From Streptosporangium minutum (lineage in GTDB: Bacteria > Actinomycetota > Actinomycetes > Streptosporangiales > Streptosporangiaceae), in assembly GCF_002149035.1 (NCBI RefSeq), contig NZ_NGFP01000009.1, forward strand, positions 9,414 to 71,642: a stretch of DNA of 62,229 nt. Reading direction: 5' to 3'. A program made the position numbers and the translations under genes. The first letter of the stretch is position 1. Every line of letters starts with the position of its first letter. The notes under the pieces are model-generated. The model made no database searches and was not told where the DNA came from. It saw only the letters and a list, made by a program, of their open reading frames with translations. Positions 17,899 through 25,247 of this stretch are shown here, piece after piece.

Positions 17899-18650
17899 GT
17901 GAGCCCGCCGTCCACGGCGAGGGTCTGGCCGGTGACGTAGCCCGCCTCGTCCGAGAGCAGGAAGGCCGTCACCTTCGCCACCTCCCAGGCGGTGCCCTGA
18001 CGGCCCATCGGGATCATCACCTGGCCGCGGTGCTCCCAGAGCCTGGCCGCGTCCCGGCCGAGCGGGGTGTCGATCAGGCCGGGGGCGACCATGTTCGCCC
18101 GGATCCCGCGGCCGGCGCCCTCCAGCGCGACGTGCCTGGCCAGGCCGACCAGCCCCGCCTTGGAGGCGTCGTAGGCCGGGATCAGGCTGCCCGGGCGCAG
18201 CCCGGCCACCGAACCGATGAACACGATCGAGCCGCCGGAGCCGAGCAGGGGCAGCGCTCCCTTGCAGACCAGGAAGTGGCCGCGCAGGTTGACCGCGAAC
18301 ACCTGGTCCCAGTCGGCGGCGCTGGTGCCCGCCAGGGCCAGCCCGGCGCCGATCGCGGCGTTGAGCACGATGCCGTCCACCGCGCCCGCCCGCCCGGCCA
18401 GCGCCTCGCAGGCGTCACCGTCGGCCAGGTCCACGGTGATCACCTCGGCCTTCCCGCCCTCGCGGCCGATCCACCCGGCCGTCTCGGCGGCCGCGTCCTC
18501 ATCGACGTCCGCACAGATCACCGTGGCGCCCTGCCGCGCGGCCTCGACCGCGATCGCCCGCCCGTTCCCGATCGGCGGTTCGGGGTCGGGGGAGGGGCGG
18601 GTGCCCGCGCCCACGACCAGCACACGTCTACCTACCAAGCGACCGTTCAC
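17889..18650 (-). CDS. Short-chain dehydrogenase/reductase
   Basis: A 253-residue classical SDR. The Rossmann glycine motif begins VLVVGAGTRPSPD and is slightly expanded before IGNGRAIAVEAARQG. An acidic ICADVDEDAA favours NAD(H). The NAAIGAGLAL strand, catalytic Ser in SIVFIGSVAGLRPG and Tyr/Lys in AYDASKAGL follow; the C-terminal GYVTGQTLAVDGG is typical. Substrate is unknown. The GTG at 18650 is chosen because it directly precedes the first Rossmann strand. It is divergent from the decarboxylase-like gene at 18682 with only 31 bases between starts, so the pair must share a control region. Confidence 0.88.
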   Translation of the reverse strand: MNGRLVGRRVLVVGAGTRPSPDPEPPIGNGRAIAVEAARQGATVICADVDEDAAAETAGWIGREGGKAEVITVDLADGDACEALAGRAGAVDGIVLNAAIGAGLALAGTSAADWDQVFAVNLRGHFLVCKGALPLLGSGGSIVFIGSVAGLRPGSLIPAYDASKAGLVGLARHVALEGAGRGIRANMVAPGLIDTPLGRDAARLWEHRGQVMIPMGRQGTAWEVAKVTAFLLSDEAGYVTGQTLAVDGGLTLL

Positions 18651-18681
18651 AATCGTGATCGTAGTAAGTACTCTCTGATCT

Positions 18682-19245
18682 GTGAATCCCCGAGTCGAGC
18701 CGCTACCGCCGGAGCAGTGGGACGGGTTCCTCGCCCGCGTCGTCGAGGGCACCGGCCCCTACAACGTCTTCACCACGCTGGCCCGCCACCCCGCGCTGTT
18801 CCAGGCGTGGATCGGGTTCGGCGCCGCGCTGCTGTACGGTACGCTGCCCGCCCGCGACCGGGAGCTGGCCGTCCTGCGCACCGCGCACAACCGCGGGAGC
18901 GCCTACGAGTGGGCCCAGCACGTACGGCTGGCCCGGGAGGCAGGGCTGGCCGAGGCCGAGATCGAGGCCGTCCGCGGTCACGGGCACGGCTGGGACGCCG
19001 GCGACCGGCTGGTGCTGGACGTGGCCGACGAGATGCACCGCTCCGGAGACGTCACCGACGAGACGTGGGAGGCCCTGTGCGCCCGCTACGACGAGCCCGG
19101 CCGGATCGAACTGGTCATGCTCGTCGCCCACTACGACATGCTCGCCGTGGTCCTCACCACCCTGCGTGTCCCCCTGGAGGAGGACGCCGGCACGGCGCTC
19201 ACGGGTGCCGGAGACCCGCCGGATCCCCCGGCAGGATCATCGTGA
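18682..19245 (+). CDS. Carboxymuconolactone decarboxylase-like (AhpD-fold) protein
   Basis: A 187-residue helical protein of the CMD/AhpD fold, with PALFQAWIGFGAALLYGTLP and the ELAVLRTAHNRGSAYEWAQHV helix. The AhpD CxxC pair is replaced by xxSAYEW, so a thiol peroxidase-reductase role is unlikely; this subtype accompanies catabolic dehydrogenases. It is divergent from the SDR gene, and its 3' end overlaps the end of the convergent alcohol dehydrogenase by 47 bases, suggesting a tightly packed catabolic locus. Confidence 0.82.
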   Translation: MNPRVEPLPPEQWDGFLARVVEGTGPYNVFTTLARHPALFQAWIGFGAALLYGTLPARDRELAVLRTAHNRGSAYEWAQHVRLAREAGLAEAEIEAVRGHGHGWDAGDRLVLDVADEMHRSGDVTDETWEALCARYDEPGRIELVMLVAHYDMLAVVLTTLRVPLEEDAGTALTGAGDPPDPPAGSS

Positions 19246-20011
19246 CGCCGGGGACGGAGCCGATCGCGGCGAGCGCGGGCCCCGCTCCGTCGAGGCCGAC
19301 GGTGCGGGTGATCAGCAGGTCCGGGCGGAGGAGCCCGGCGGCGACCATCTCCAGCATCGAGGGGTAGGCGTGGGCGGCCATGCCGTGGCTACCGAGGAGT
19401 TCGAGCTCGTAGCCGATCACCCGGTTCATCGGCAGCGAGGTGAGGCCGGGGAGCAGGCCGATCTGGACGTGACGGCCCCGGCGGCGCAGGCCCTCGATCG
19501 AGGACGCGCACGTCTGCGGGCTGCCCAGCGCGTCGATCGAGACGTGGGCCCCGCCACCGGTCAGCTTCCGGACGCGCGCGGCGGCACCGGCCCCGTCCGG
19601 CGGGGTGTCAGGGGCGGCGGGGGCGGCGGTGACGCAGGCGGCGGCGCCGAACCGCCGGGCCAGGTCCAGGGCCTGGGGGGAGACGTCCACGGCGACCACC
19701 CGCGCGCCCGCGGCGGCGGCGATCATCACGGCGGACAGGCCGACCCCGCCGCAGCCGTGCACCGCCACCCACTCGCCGGGCCGTACCCGGCCGACCGTGA
19801 CGACGGCGCGGAAGGCGGTGGCGAAGCGGCAGCCCAGGCTCGCGGCGGTGGGGAAGGTCATCTCCTCCGGCAGCGCCACCAGGTTCACATCCGCGTTCTC
19901 GATCGCCACGTACTCGGCGAAGGAGCCCCAGTGGGTGAACCCCGGCTGGGTCTGGCGCTCGCAGACCTGCTGGTCGCCGGCCGCGCACGCCGCGCAGGAG
20001 CCGCAGGCGCA
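19199..20011 (-). pseudogene. Zinc-dependent alcohol dehydrogenase, C-terminal part (split by the element)
   Basis: Encodes CACGSCAACAAGDQQVC (structural zinc Cys cluster), HWGSFAEYVAI, the active-site region SLGCRFATAFRAV, and the NAD-binding motif VHGCGGVGLSAVMIAAAAGA, through to a normal C-terminus. Homology stops exactly at the element border; upstream frame continues into phage DNA. The missing N-terminal lobe, with the catalytic zinc ligands, is the piece at 62162-62229 and beyond the window edge. The gene is disrupted while the element is integrated and should be restored by excision. Confidence 0.93.
20007..20011. other. attL: attL core (GCGCA) of the integrated element
   Basis: The alcohol dehydrogenase frame is intact up to this 5-bp GCGCA and lost after it. 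The same GCGCA occurs at 62162-62166. Chromosome lies to the left, element DNA (TGCGACTGGACTCAAAACG) to the right. The real crossover is probably a dinucleotide within these five bases, as for large serine integrases. Confidence 0.85.
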
Positions 20012-20066
20012 TGCGACTGGACTCAAAACGTCACAGCCGGGTGACTGCTCTACGGGCCGCCCGTCA

Positions 20067-20306
20067 CTACTTCTTCTTGCCTCCGCCCCGCGGCGCCGGC
20101 TCAATGCCGTTCTCCCGTGCGATCTTGCGGACGTGGGCGGCGGTGAAGGGGGAGTGCTCCACAACGTCAGTCGGGCGTTTGCCGGCCTTCAGTGCCGCTA
20201 CTACGTCGGTAGTGACGTCCTTGCGTGATCGCTCATGCGCCTTCTCCGTCTCGCGGTACCGGCGGGTGCTCTCGTCGAGCGCGTCGAGTGGGTCCTTGTT
20301 CGCCAT
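20067..20306 (-). CDS. Small helix-turn-helix-like protein at the left end
   Basis: 79 residues: an N-terminal charged helix (DALDESTRRYRETEKAHERS), then ALKAGKRPTDVVEHSPFTAA and HVRKIARENGI, which reads as a helix-turn-helix, and a basic GGGKKK tail. Small proteins of this pattern recur at the ends of actinobacterial integrative elements. Its position beside attL and the inverted repeats just upstream suggest a local regulator or recombination accessory. The ATG at 20306 follows the upstream A+T-rich promoter patch. Confidence 0.65.
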   Translation of the reverse strand: MANKDPLDALDESTRRYRETEKAHERSRKDVTTDVVAALKAGKRPTDVVEHSPFTAAHVRKIARENGIEPAPRGGGKKK

Positions 20307-20317
20307 GGCAAGAGAGT

Positions 20318-20383
20318 ATCGCAACACCCTTGCGATTCCCATAGGCGATCCCGTAGCGTAGCAATCGCCACAGAGAAGCGATT
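20318..20383. promoter_or_regulatory. Two inverted repeats in the divergent promoter region
   Basis: ATCGCAA-CACCC-TTGCGAT at 20318-20336 and AATCGC-N9-GCGATT at 20363-20383 share the GCGAT half-site; a further GGCGATCC lies between them. The stretch is locally A+T-rich and separates the small HTH gene (minus) from the 20470 operon (plus). It is a likely operator pair for the HTH protein, possibly autoregulatory. Confidence 0.6.
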
Positions 20384-20469
20384 CTCTAGATCGGTTAGGC
20401 GGACCCGCCCGGTGAGTCACCACCGGAACGGGTCCTGGATCGGCACCAACCGGAAAGGTCCCTCACCTG

Positions 20470-21039
20470 ATGGACAAGCTTACGAACGCCACCCCCACGA
20501 CCGCCCCCGCAACCCTCGATCTGGGAATTCTCAAAGAGAGCCTGACGATGGCCCAGCGGAACGGTCGTGCGTGCGTCCAGTGCGGTTCCTCTGATTACCC
20601 GCTCAAGCCCGCTGGCATGCTGCTCGACGTCGCGGTCGTCGAGTGCGACTCCCACGCCTGGGAGCGGGACGCTGCGGCGAACCCGCCCACCTGGCTCACC
20701 AAGCCATGCCCGGCCTGGTGCACGGAGCAGCACAGGGGCGGCGACCACCCCGACGACCGTCAGCACACGAGCGTCATCCACAGCACCGACCTGCTCACCA
20801 TGGACTTCGAGAACTTCGGATCGCCCACCAAGCCCGAGCATCGGCCCGTCTCGCTGATGACGGACCTCGTTCAGGGCCACCTGGAGGCCGAGCCGCGCAT
20901 CTGCCTCAACGACTCGACCGACAAGGGCACCTCCTACTACCTGTCGCTGGCCGAGGCCGAGGAGATCGCCGCGCACCTGCTGCAGCTCGTCGCCGCCGGC
21001 CGGGGCCGCACTGCGCACCAGGGCGAGGACGCGGCGTGA
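20470..21039 (+). CDS. Hypothetical protein with CPAWC...H motif (DUF6907-like)
   Basis: 189 residues. A short Cys pair (CVQCG) near residue 36 and the block PCPAWCTEQHRGGDHPDDRQ resemble the DUF6907 signature 'CPxWC...H...D...H', probably a small metal-binding site. The C-terminal half has SYYLSLAEAEEIAAHLLQLV. Role unknown. It opens a run of three genes sharing this motif and leading into the transfer genes. It overlaps the next gene by 4 bases. Confidence 0.6.
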   Translation: MDKLTNATPTTAPATLDLGILKESLTMAQRNGRACVQCGSSDYPLKPAGMLLDVAVVECDSHAWERDAAANPPTWLTKPCPAWCTEQHRGGDHPDDRQHTSVIHSTDLLTMDFENFGSPTKPEHRPVSLMTDLVQGHLEAEPRICLNDSTDKGTSYYLSLAEAEEIAAHLLQLVAAGRGRTAHQGEDAA

Positions 21040-21281
21040 GCGTCCTGCCCTCTTGTCCCGCCTGGTGCACCGACCATCGGCAGGCCGGTCACCCCGACGA
21101 CTCGCTGTGCCGTACCCGCAGTGTCTCGGACGCCTACGGCGAGACGGTCATGACCTACACGCCCGACGAGGGCGCGATCGTCTGGCTGTACAACACCCGT
21201 GACGAGCTCACCGTCGACGAGGCCGAGCAGCTCGCCCGCGCCTTGCTCGCCCAGGTCGCCGCCGCCCGCAGCACCTCATAG
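21036..21281 (+). CDS. Second CPAWC-motif protein (DUF6907-like)
   Basis: 81 residues starting at the GTG that overlaps the previous stop. It has SCPAWCTDHRQAGHPDD at the N-terminus and the helix ELTVDEAEQLARALLAQVAA at the C-terminus, the same two elements as the first gene but without its N-terminal part. Translational coupling suggests joint production. Confidence 0.65.
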   Translation: MSVLPSCPAWCTDHRQAGHPDDSLCRTRSVSDAYGETVMTYTPDEGAIVWLYNTRDELTVDEAEQLARALLAQVAAARSTS

Positions 21282-21287
21282 CACAAC

Positions 21288-21323
21288 GGCCCCGGGCCGG
21301 TGGTTGCACACCGGCCCGGGGCC
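21288..21323 (+). terminator. 14-bp-arm hairpin between transfer-region genes
   Basis: GGCCCCGGGCCGGT and its exact complement flank an 8-nt loop, 6 bases after the stop at 21281. No T tract. It may partly terminate or stabilise the upstream message. Confidence 0.6.
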
Positions 21324-21359
21324 TGGACCCCACCCCCTGCCTGAACAGGAGAAGAAGCC

Positions 21360-21698
21360 GTGCAGCAGAACCTACCCGCCTCGATGCCGTGCCCGCCATG
21401 GTGCAAGGCCGAGCACACCGACGCCGACCCGGATCGCACCCACGCCGCCGTCCTTGGCCCGTTCGGCGGTCCCGGCCAGGTCGTCATCCGCTACGTGCAG
21501 GCCGACACGGACGGCACCCGCTACCCGGCGCTGGGCCGCCTGTCCTACTACGTCGGCGAACAGCGGAGGGTCCGTGACCTCGAGCCCACCGACGCCTACG
21601 ACTGGGGACAGGTCATCGCCGGTCTCGACATCCGGTCGTTCACCGAGTTCGCCGAGGCGCTGGGTACGGCCGCTCGGGTCCTGGACGGTGGCCTGTGA
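21360..21698 (+). CDS. Third CPxWC-motif protein (DUF6907-like)
   Basis: 112 residues from a GTG. MPCPPWCKAEHTDADPDRTH carries the Cys-Cys-His-Asp-His pattern, followed by a beta-rich middle (VVIRYVQADTDG) and the helix FTEFAEALGTAARVLDGG. It is the same family as the two previous genes. It overlaps the DUF2637 gene start by 4 bases, so the CPxWC proteins and the membrane protein are probably co-expressed. Confidence 0.6.
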   Translation: MQQNLPASMPCPPWCKAEHTDADPDRTHAAVLGPFGGPGQVVIRYVQADTDGTRYPALGRLSYYVGEQRRVRDLEPTDAYDWGQVIAGLDIRSFTEFAEALGTAARVLDGGL

Positions 21699-22522
21699 AC
21701 GCCCGTCGCGACTGGACGGTGATCGGGTGCGTCGCCCTGGTCGCCCTCGCCACCGTGACCGCGTCCTTCACCGCACAGTCCGGTCTCGGCGAGCTCGCCG
21801 GCTGGACCACCGTGTTCCACGTGTTCGGCGTCGAGGTGTCGATGTCGTGGCTGCTGCCGATCACGGTGGACGCCTACGGGATCGCCGCTACCCGTATCGC
21901 GACCGACAAGGGCAAGTACTCGGCGGAGGTGCGCGGGCACGCGTTCGGGCACGCGCTCGCCGCGGTGGTCGTCTCCGTCCTGGGCAACGCCATGTTCCAC
22001 CTGATCGAGGCCGAGGTGATCGAGCTGGGTGGCGCGTCCTGGGTGCTGGTGGTCGCGGTGTCGGTGGTTCCGCCGATCGCCTTGGGCGGGCTGGCGCACC
22101 TGCTCGGCGTCGCCGCCCGGGACGAGGTAGCCGCATCCGAGGGTGTCACCGCTGACACCCTCGAAAGGGTCGAGACAACCCCCTCGGACCTCCTTGTGAA
22201 TCACAAGGAAGTCGAGGCAGCAGCTGTACCTAGTGAAGATTCTTCACAAGGTGTCGAGTCAGGTACAGAGAGCGAGAAAACGGTGGCAGATCTGCCACCG
22301 TTTGTACCCGCCCTACTCCCGGCGCCACCTGCACAGACGCCGGTTCTCACACCCGCGCCTGACGAGCTGTTCCCGGTGGCCGCGGCCAGGTACGCCGACG
22401 AGGTCGCCACGGGTGTGGTGCCGACGCTCACCCGCATCAAGCGAGAGATGAAGGTCGGCCAGCCGCGCGCCGTGAAGATCCGCCTGTACCTCGACCAGCT
22501 CGCCCGACTCGCCGTGTCCTAG
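21695..22522 (+). CDS. DUF2637 membrane protein (SpdB-like, plasmid spread type)
   Basis: 275 residues. The first ~150 form about four transmembrane helices (TVIGCVALVALATVTASF; FHVFGVEVSMSWLLPITVDA; GHALAAVVVSVLGNAMFHL; WVLVVAVSVVPPIALGGLAH) with the DAYGIAATRIATDKG signature of DUF2637. A Pro/Ser/Thr-rich linker and a C-terminal wHTH-like helix pair (VPTLTRIKREMKVGQPRAVK) follow. In pSAM2-like elements such proteins sit next to the translocase and assist spread of the element between hyphal compartments. Start is GTG. Confidence 0.75.
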   Translation: MNARRDWTVIGCVALVALATVTASFTAQSGLGELAGWTTVFHVFGVEVSMSWLLPITVDAYGIAATRIATDKGKYSAEVRGHAFGHALAAVVVSVLGNAMFHLIEAEVIELGGASWVLVVAVSVVPPIALGGLAHLLGVAARDEVAASEGVTADTLERVETTPSDLLVNHKEVEAAAVPSEDSSQGVESGTESEKTVADLPPFVPALLPAPPAQTPVLTPAPDELFPVAAARYADEVATGVVPTLTRIKREMKVGQPRAVKIRLYLDQLARLAVS

Positions 22523-22528
22523 ACCAGG

Positions 22529-22571
22529 TCCGCCCCCGGGCCGATCCGACCAAGACAGTCCCGGGGGCGGA
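22529..22571 (+). terminator. Hairpin between DUF2637 gene and translocase
   Basis: TCCGCCCCCGGG pairs exactly with CCCGGGGGCGGA across a 19-nt loop. It sits 6 bases past the DUF2637 stop and 27 bases before the translocase start, which has its own GGAGGAGAT site, so it could lower read-through or act as an mRNA-processing stop. Confidence 0.6.
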
Positions 22572-22598
22572 TCTCCACCTGAATGGAGGAGATCAATC

Positions 22599-24413
22599 AT
22601 GTCTCAAGCCGTCCAAGAGCACGAGAGCACCGTGCTGTTTCAGCGGCGCCAGACCTCACCGGAGTTCTGGCAGAAGTCCCCGCAGATACGTGTCCCGGTC
22701 CGTCAGATCGTCCACCGGGTACGGCAGGGCAAGTACCCGACCCGCACCGTGAGGTTCGCCTACCGGTCCGGCATGGCGCCCGTCACGGGGACGTCCCTGC
22801 TCGCCAAGACGGCGTGGCGGTGGATCCGGGCGGACGACTACGCGGGCACCGACGACTACATCTTCCGGGAGAAGGTCCGCACCCGGCGGCGCCGTACCGC
22901 GTGGTGGACCGGTGCCGGCTACCTCGCCTCGGCGGTCACGTCCACCGGCCTGTACGGCGGGACCGCCGCGGCCCTCGCGGTCGGCGCGGTCGTCGGCGTG
23001 GGCACGGCGGTTGAGGTCCGCAAGCGCATCGTCGAGCGGCCGGTACCGCTGAAGATCCCCGGCCTGAACCGTAAGACGCCGGCGGAGAACACGGTGATCC
23101 GGGCGGCGATCGACGCCAAGCTCGGCCGCGCCGAGGGGATGCGGCTCGCCTCCCCGGTCCTGACCGAGGACGGCGGATGGTCGACGGTGCTGCAACTGCC
23201 GCCCGGCCAGCTCGCCCGCAAGTGCCTCGGCATGGAGGGCGCGTTCGCGTCCGCGCTCGGCGTCGGCGAAACCCAGGTCGTGTTCGAGCTCGTCGACGCT
23301 CACGCCGGACGCTTGGCTATCTTCGTCGCCAAGGCCGACCCATTCCTGAAGCTCTACCCAAGTCCGCTGATCGGGCGTACGGAGCCGGTCGACTTCTGGC
23401 GGGGGATCCCGGCCGGGATCAACGGGCGCGGCCGGGAGGAACGGCTCCGGCTAGTCGACGCGTCCCTTCTCGTCGCCGGCGAACCCCGGGCGGGCAAGTC
23501 CGCGGCGGTAAACGGCATCATCGCCGCGGCCGGTCTCGCGGTCACGCCGAAGATCCACCTGTGGGACGGCAAGGGCGCTGGCGACCACCGCCCATGGCGG
23601 CGCATCGCGCATACCGCGGAGAAGCGCAACGCCGTCGGCCTGCTCGCGCACCTGAAGCGCATGCAGGCGCAGATGGAGAGCGTGTTCGACCTGCTCGACG
23701 ACGCGGGCGGCTCGACCAAGCTGACCCCGGAGCTGTGCCGCCGGTTCGGCGTGGACATCGAGCTGACCATCGTGGACGAGACCCGGTACTACGTCACCTC
23801 ACCGCAGGGCGAAGAGATCGTCGCCCTCATGGTGGACATCGCCTCCCGGGGGCCGGCCGCCGGGGTGCTGCTGATCTTGGCTACGCAGCGCATGACGACC
23901 GACGCCATCCCCGGGCCGCTCAAGGGCGTGTGCTCGCTGCGGTGGGGGATGCGTTGCCCGGACACCACCGCGTCCAACGCCGTCATGGGGCAGGGCGCGG
24001 CCGGCGCTGGCTACAACTGCTCGGAGATCCCCCGCTCTCACCGCGGCGTCGGCATCCTCGACGCGGACGGCTCCGACCCGGTGAAGCTGCGCAGTTACTT
24101 CCTCGACGATCCCGACCTGGTCGAGGTCGCCGAGGTGGCGTACATGCTGCGGGCCGCGGCCGGCACTCTGCCGGAGAGGGTGAATCACCCTCTCGCCGAG
24201 GACCCGGTCGAGGCGATCGTGTCCGCGTTCGGCGACGCCGACCGGCTGCACACCGTGGACCTGGTCGAGGCGCTCGGCGACGGCTGGACTCCCGCCCGGG
24301 TCGCCGAGGCGCTCAAGCCGTACGGGGTCTCTCCCGGTGACGTGAAGATCGACGGCCGCAACCGCAACGGCTACCGCCGCGGCGACCTCATGGCCGCGCT
24401 CAACGGCTCCTGA
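22599..24413 (+). CDS. FtsK/SpoIIIE-family conjugative DNA translocase (TraB/TraSA type)
   Basis: 604 residues. Two membrane helices near 100-140 (TAWWTGAGYLASAVTSTGLY; AALAVGAVVGVG) precede an FtsK-like ATPase: Walker A GEPRAGKS near 294, Walker B LTIVDE near 388, the sensor segment GVLLILATQRMTTDAIPG, and a wHTH-like C-terminal end (TVDLVEALGDGWTPARVAEA). Actinobacterial mycelial elements move double-stranded DNA with a single hexameric translocase of this kind, and its C-terminal domain reads short repeats at the clt locus. It lies downstream of DUF2637 and directly upstream of short direct repeats. In a phage-bearing element it is unexpected. The ATG at 22599 follows GGAGGAGAT. Confidence 0.85.
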   Translation: MSQAVQEHESTVLFQRRQTSPEFWQKSPQIRVPVRQIVHRVRQGKYPTRTVRFAYRSGMAPVTGTSLLAKTAWRWIRADDYAGTDDYIFREKVRTRRRRTAWWTGAGYLASAVTSTGLYGGTAAALAVGAVVGVGTAVEVRKRIVERPVPLKIPGLNRKTPAENTVIRAAIDAKLGRAEGMRLASPVLTEDGGWSTVLQLPPGQLARKCLGMEGAFASALGVGETQVVFELVDAHAGRLAIFVAKADPFLKLYPSPLIGRTEPVDFWRGIPAGINGRGREERLRLVDASLLVAGEPRAGKSAAVNGIIAAAGLAVTPKIHLWDGKGAGDHRPWRRIAHTAEKRNAVGLLAHLKRMQAQMESVFDLLDDAGGSTKLTPELCRRFGVDIELTIVDETRYYVTSPQGEEIVALMVDIASRGPAAGVLLILATQRMTTDAIPGPLKGVCSLRWGMRCPDTTASNAVMGQGAAGAGYNCSEIPRSHRGVGILDADGSDPVKLRSYFLDDPDLVEVAEVAYMLRAAAGTLPERVNHPLAEDPVEAIVSAFGDADRLHTVDLVEALGDGWTPARVAEALKPYGVSPGDVKIDGRNRNGYRRGDLMAALNGS

Positions 24414-24416
24414 GAC

Positions 24417-24497
24417 GCCTCTACCGAGGCTCTACCACTGAAACCGGGTCTACCCCGCCTCTACCGCATCTGAGCTGCGAGGTAGGCCCGGTAGACG
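24417..24497. repeat. TCTACC direct repeats after the translocase gene, candidate clt locus
   Basis: Identical 10-mers GCCTCTACCG at 24417 and 24457, plus TCTACC at 24431 and 24449, lie within 50 bases of the translocase stop. Two inverted GGTAG copies follow at 24481-24495. TraB-type translocases bind 7-8-bp direct repeats at clt, usually next to traB, so location and pattern fit; the sequence itself is not a known recognition site. Confidence 0.5.
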
Positions 24498-24554
24498 CTT
24501 CCGCGCCACCCCCCGAAACGGCCCTGAGAGGGCTGGAAAGCAGAGGTAGGAGAC

Positions 24555-24737
24555 ATGGAGCTGATCCTGATCGGGATCACCGCCGTTGTGATCTGGTGGA
24601 GCTGGGACCGGCGCCGGCACCCGCTCAAGCGGTGCCCGGCCTGCCGACGCTCGCCGGGCCGCAAGGTGTCCGCGTGGAACGGCAGCGCGTACGGCGCGTG
24701 CCGACGCTGCGGCGGCAAGGGAGAGGTCCGCCGATAG
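24555..24737 (+). CDS. Small membrane-anchored zinc-ribbon-like protein
   Basis: 60 residues. One N-terminal membrane helix (LILIGITAVVIWWSW), then two Cys pairs, RCPACRRSPGRK and GACRRCGGKGEVRR, forming a DnaJ-type or zinc-ribbon-like Cys4 site. Small proteins of this kind commonly follow the translocase in actinobacterial integrative elements. Function is unknown; a cytoplasmic metal-binding head held at the membrane may help the translocase. A GAGGTAGGAGA ribosome site precedes the ATG. Confidence 0.65.
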   Translation: MELILIGITAVVIWWSWDRRRHPLKRCPACRRSPGRKVSAWNGSAYGACRRCGGKGEVRR

Positions 24738-24741
24738 ATCC

Positions 24742-25027
24742 AGGGGTACGCACCAGGGCGTACCCCTCATAGAGGTAGGTCCCAGCAGGACCCGTGTGAA
24801 GCCAGGGGTACACGCCAGCGTGTACCCCTGAAGGACGGGAGACAGCTCCCACCCCTGACAGCGGGATGATCCTTTTCCCCAACTGGGGAACTGTCCCGCG
24901 AGGACCCCTGCGGAGCGAGGGGTACTCACTACTGAGTACCCCTGCTGACCATTTCGGTGACGTCACCGAAATGGTCGCGACCGTCAGGCTGACGGGCGCG
25001 AAGGGTACGCACTAGGGCGTACCCCTT
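24742..25027. repeat. Array of seven palindromes in non-coding DNA
   Basis: Four members share a GGGTAC...GTACCC core: 24742-24767 (10-bp arms), 24803-24830 (13-bp arms CAGGGGTACACGC), 24918-24943 (11-bp arms) and 25003-25024 (8-bp arms). Interspersed are a nested hairpin at 24861-24899 (inner arms TTCCCCA/TGGGGAA), a 30-bp perfect palindrome without spacer at 24947-24976 (half-site GACCATTTCGGTGAC), and CCGTCAG-G-CTGACGG at 24981-24995. No gene fits here. The array could be part of clt, an origin, tandem operators, or a structured RNA. The remaining ~220 bases to 25247 hold no gene and should carry the promoter of the XRE gene. Confidence 0.85.
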
Positions 25028-25247
25028 CTAAAGGTAATCCTCAAAAGTGCAGGTCATCCCGCCGTCAACTTCCTTACGGCGGCAAACAAGGGCAACGCCG
25101 AAGCCCGGTTGGGTCCTTGTGGAACCTTACGCATCAGCCGACCTGGAATGTCCTGGTGGCGGCATGAAAACTTGCGTCCGACTCTGGACATGAATGAGCC
25201 CCACACGCTTAGCCTGAGGATGTCGAGTCTCCAGGAGGTGCAGGGCT

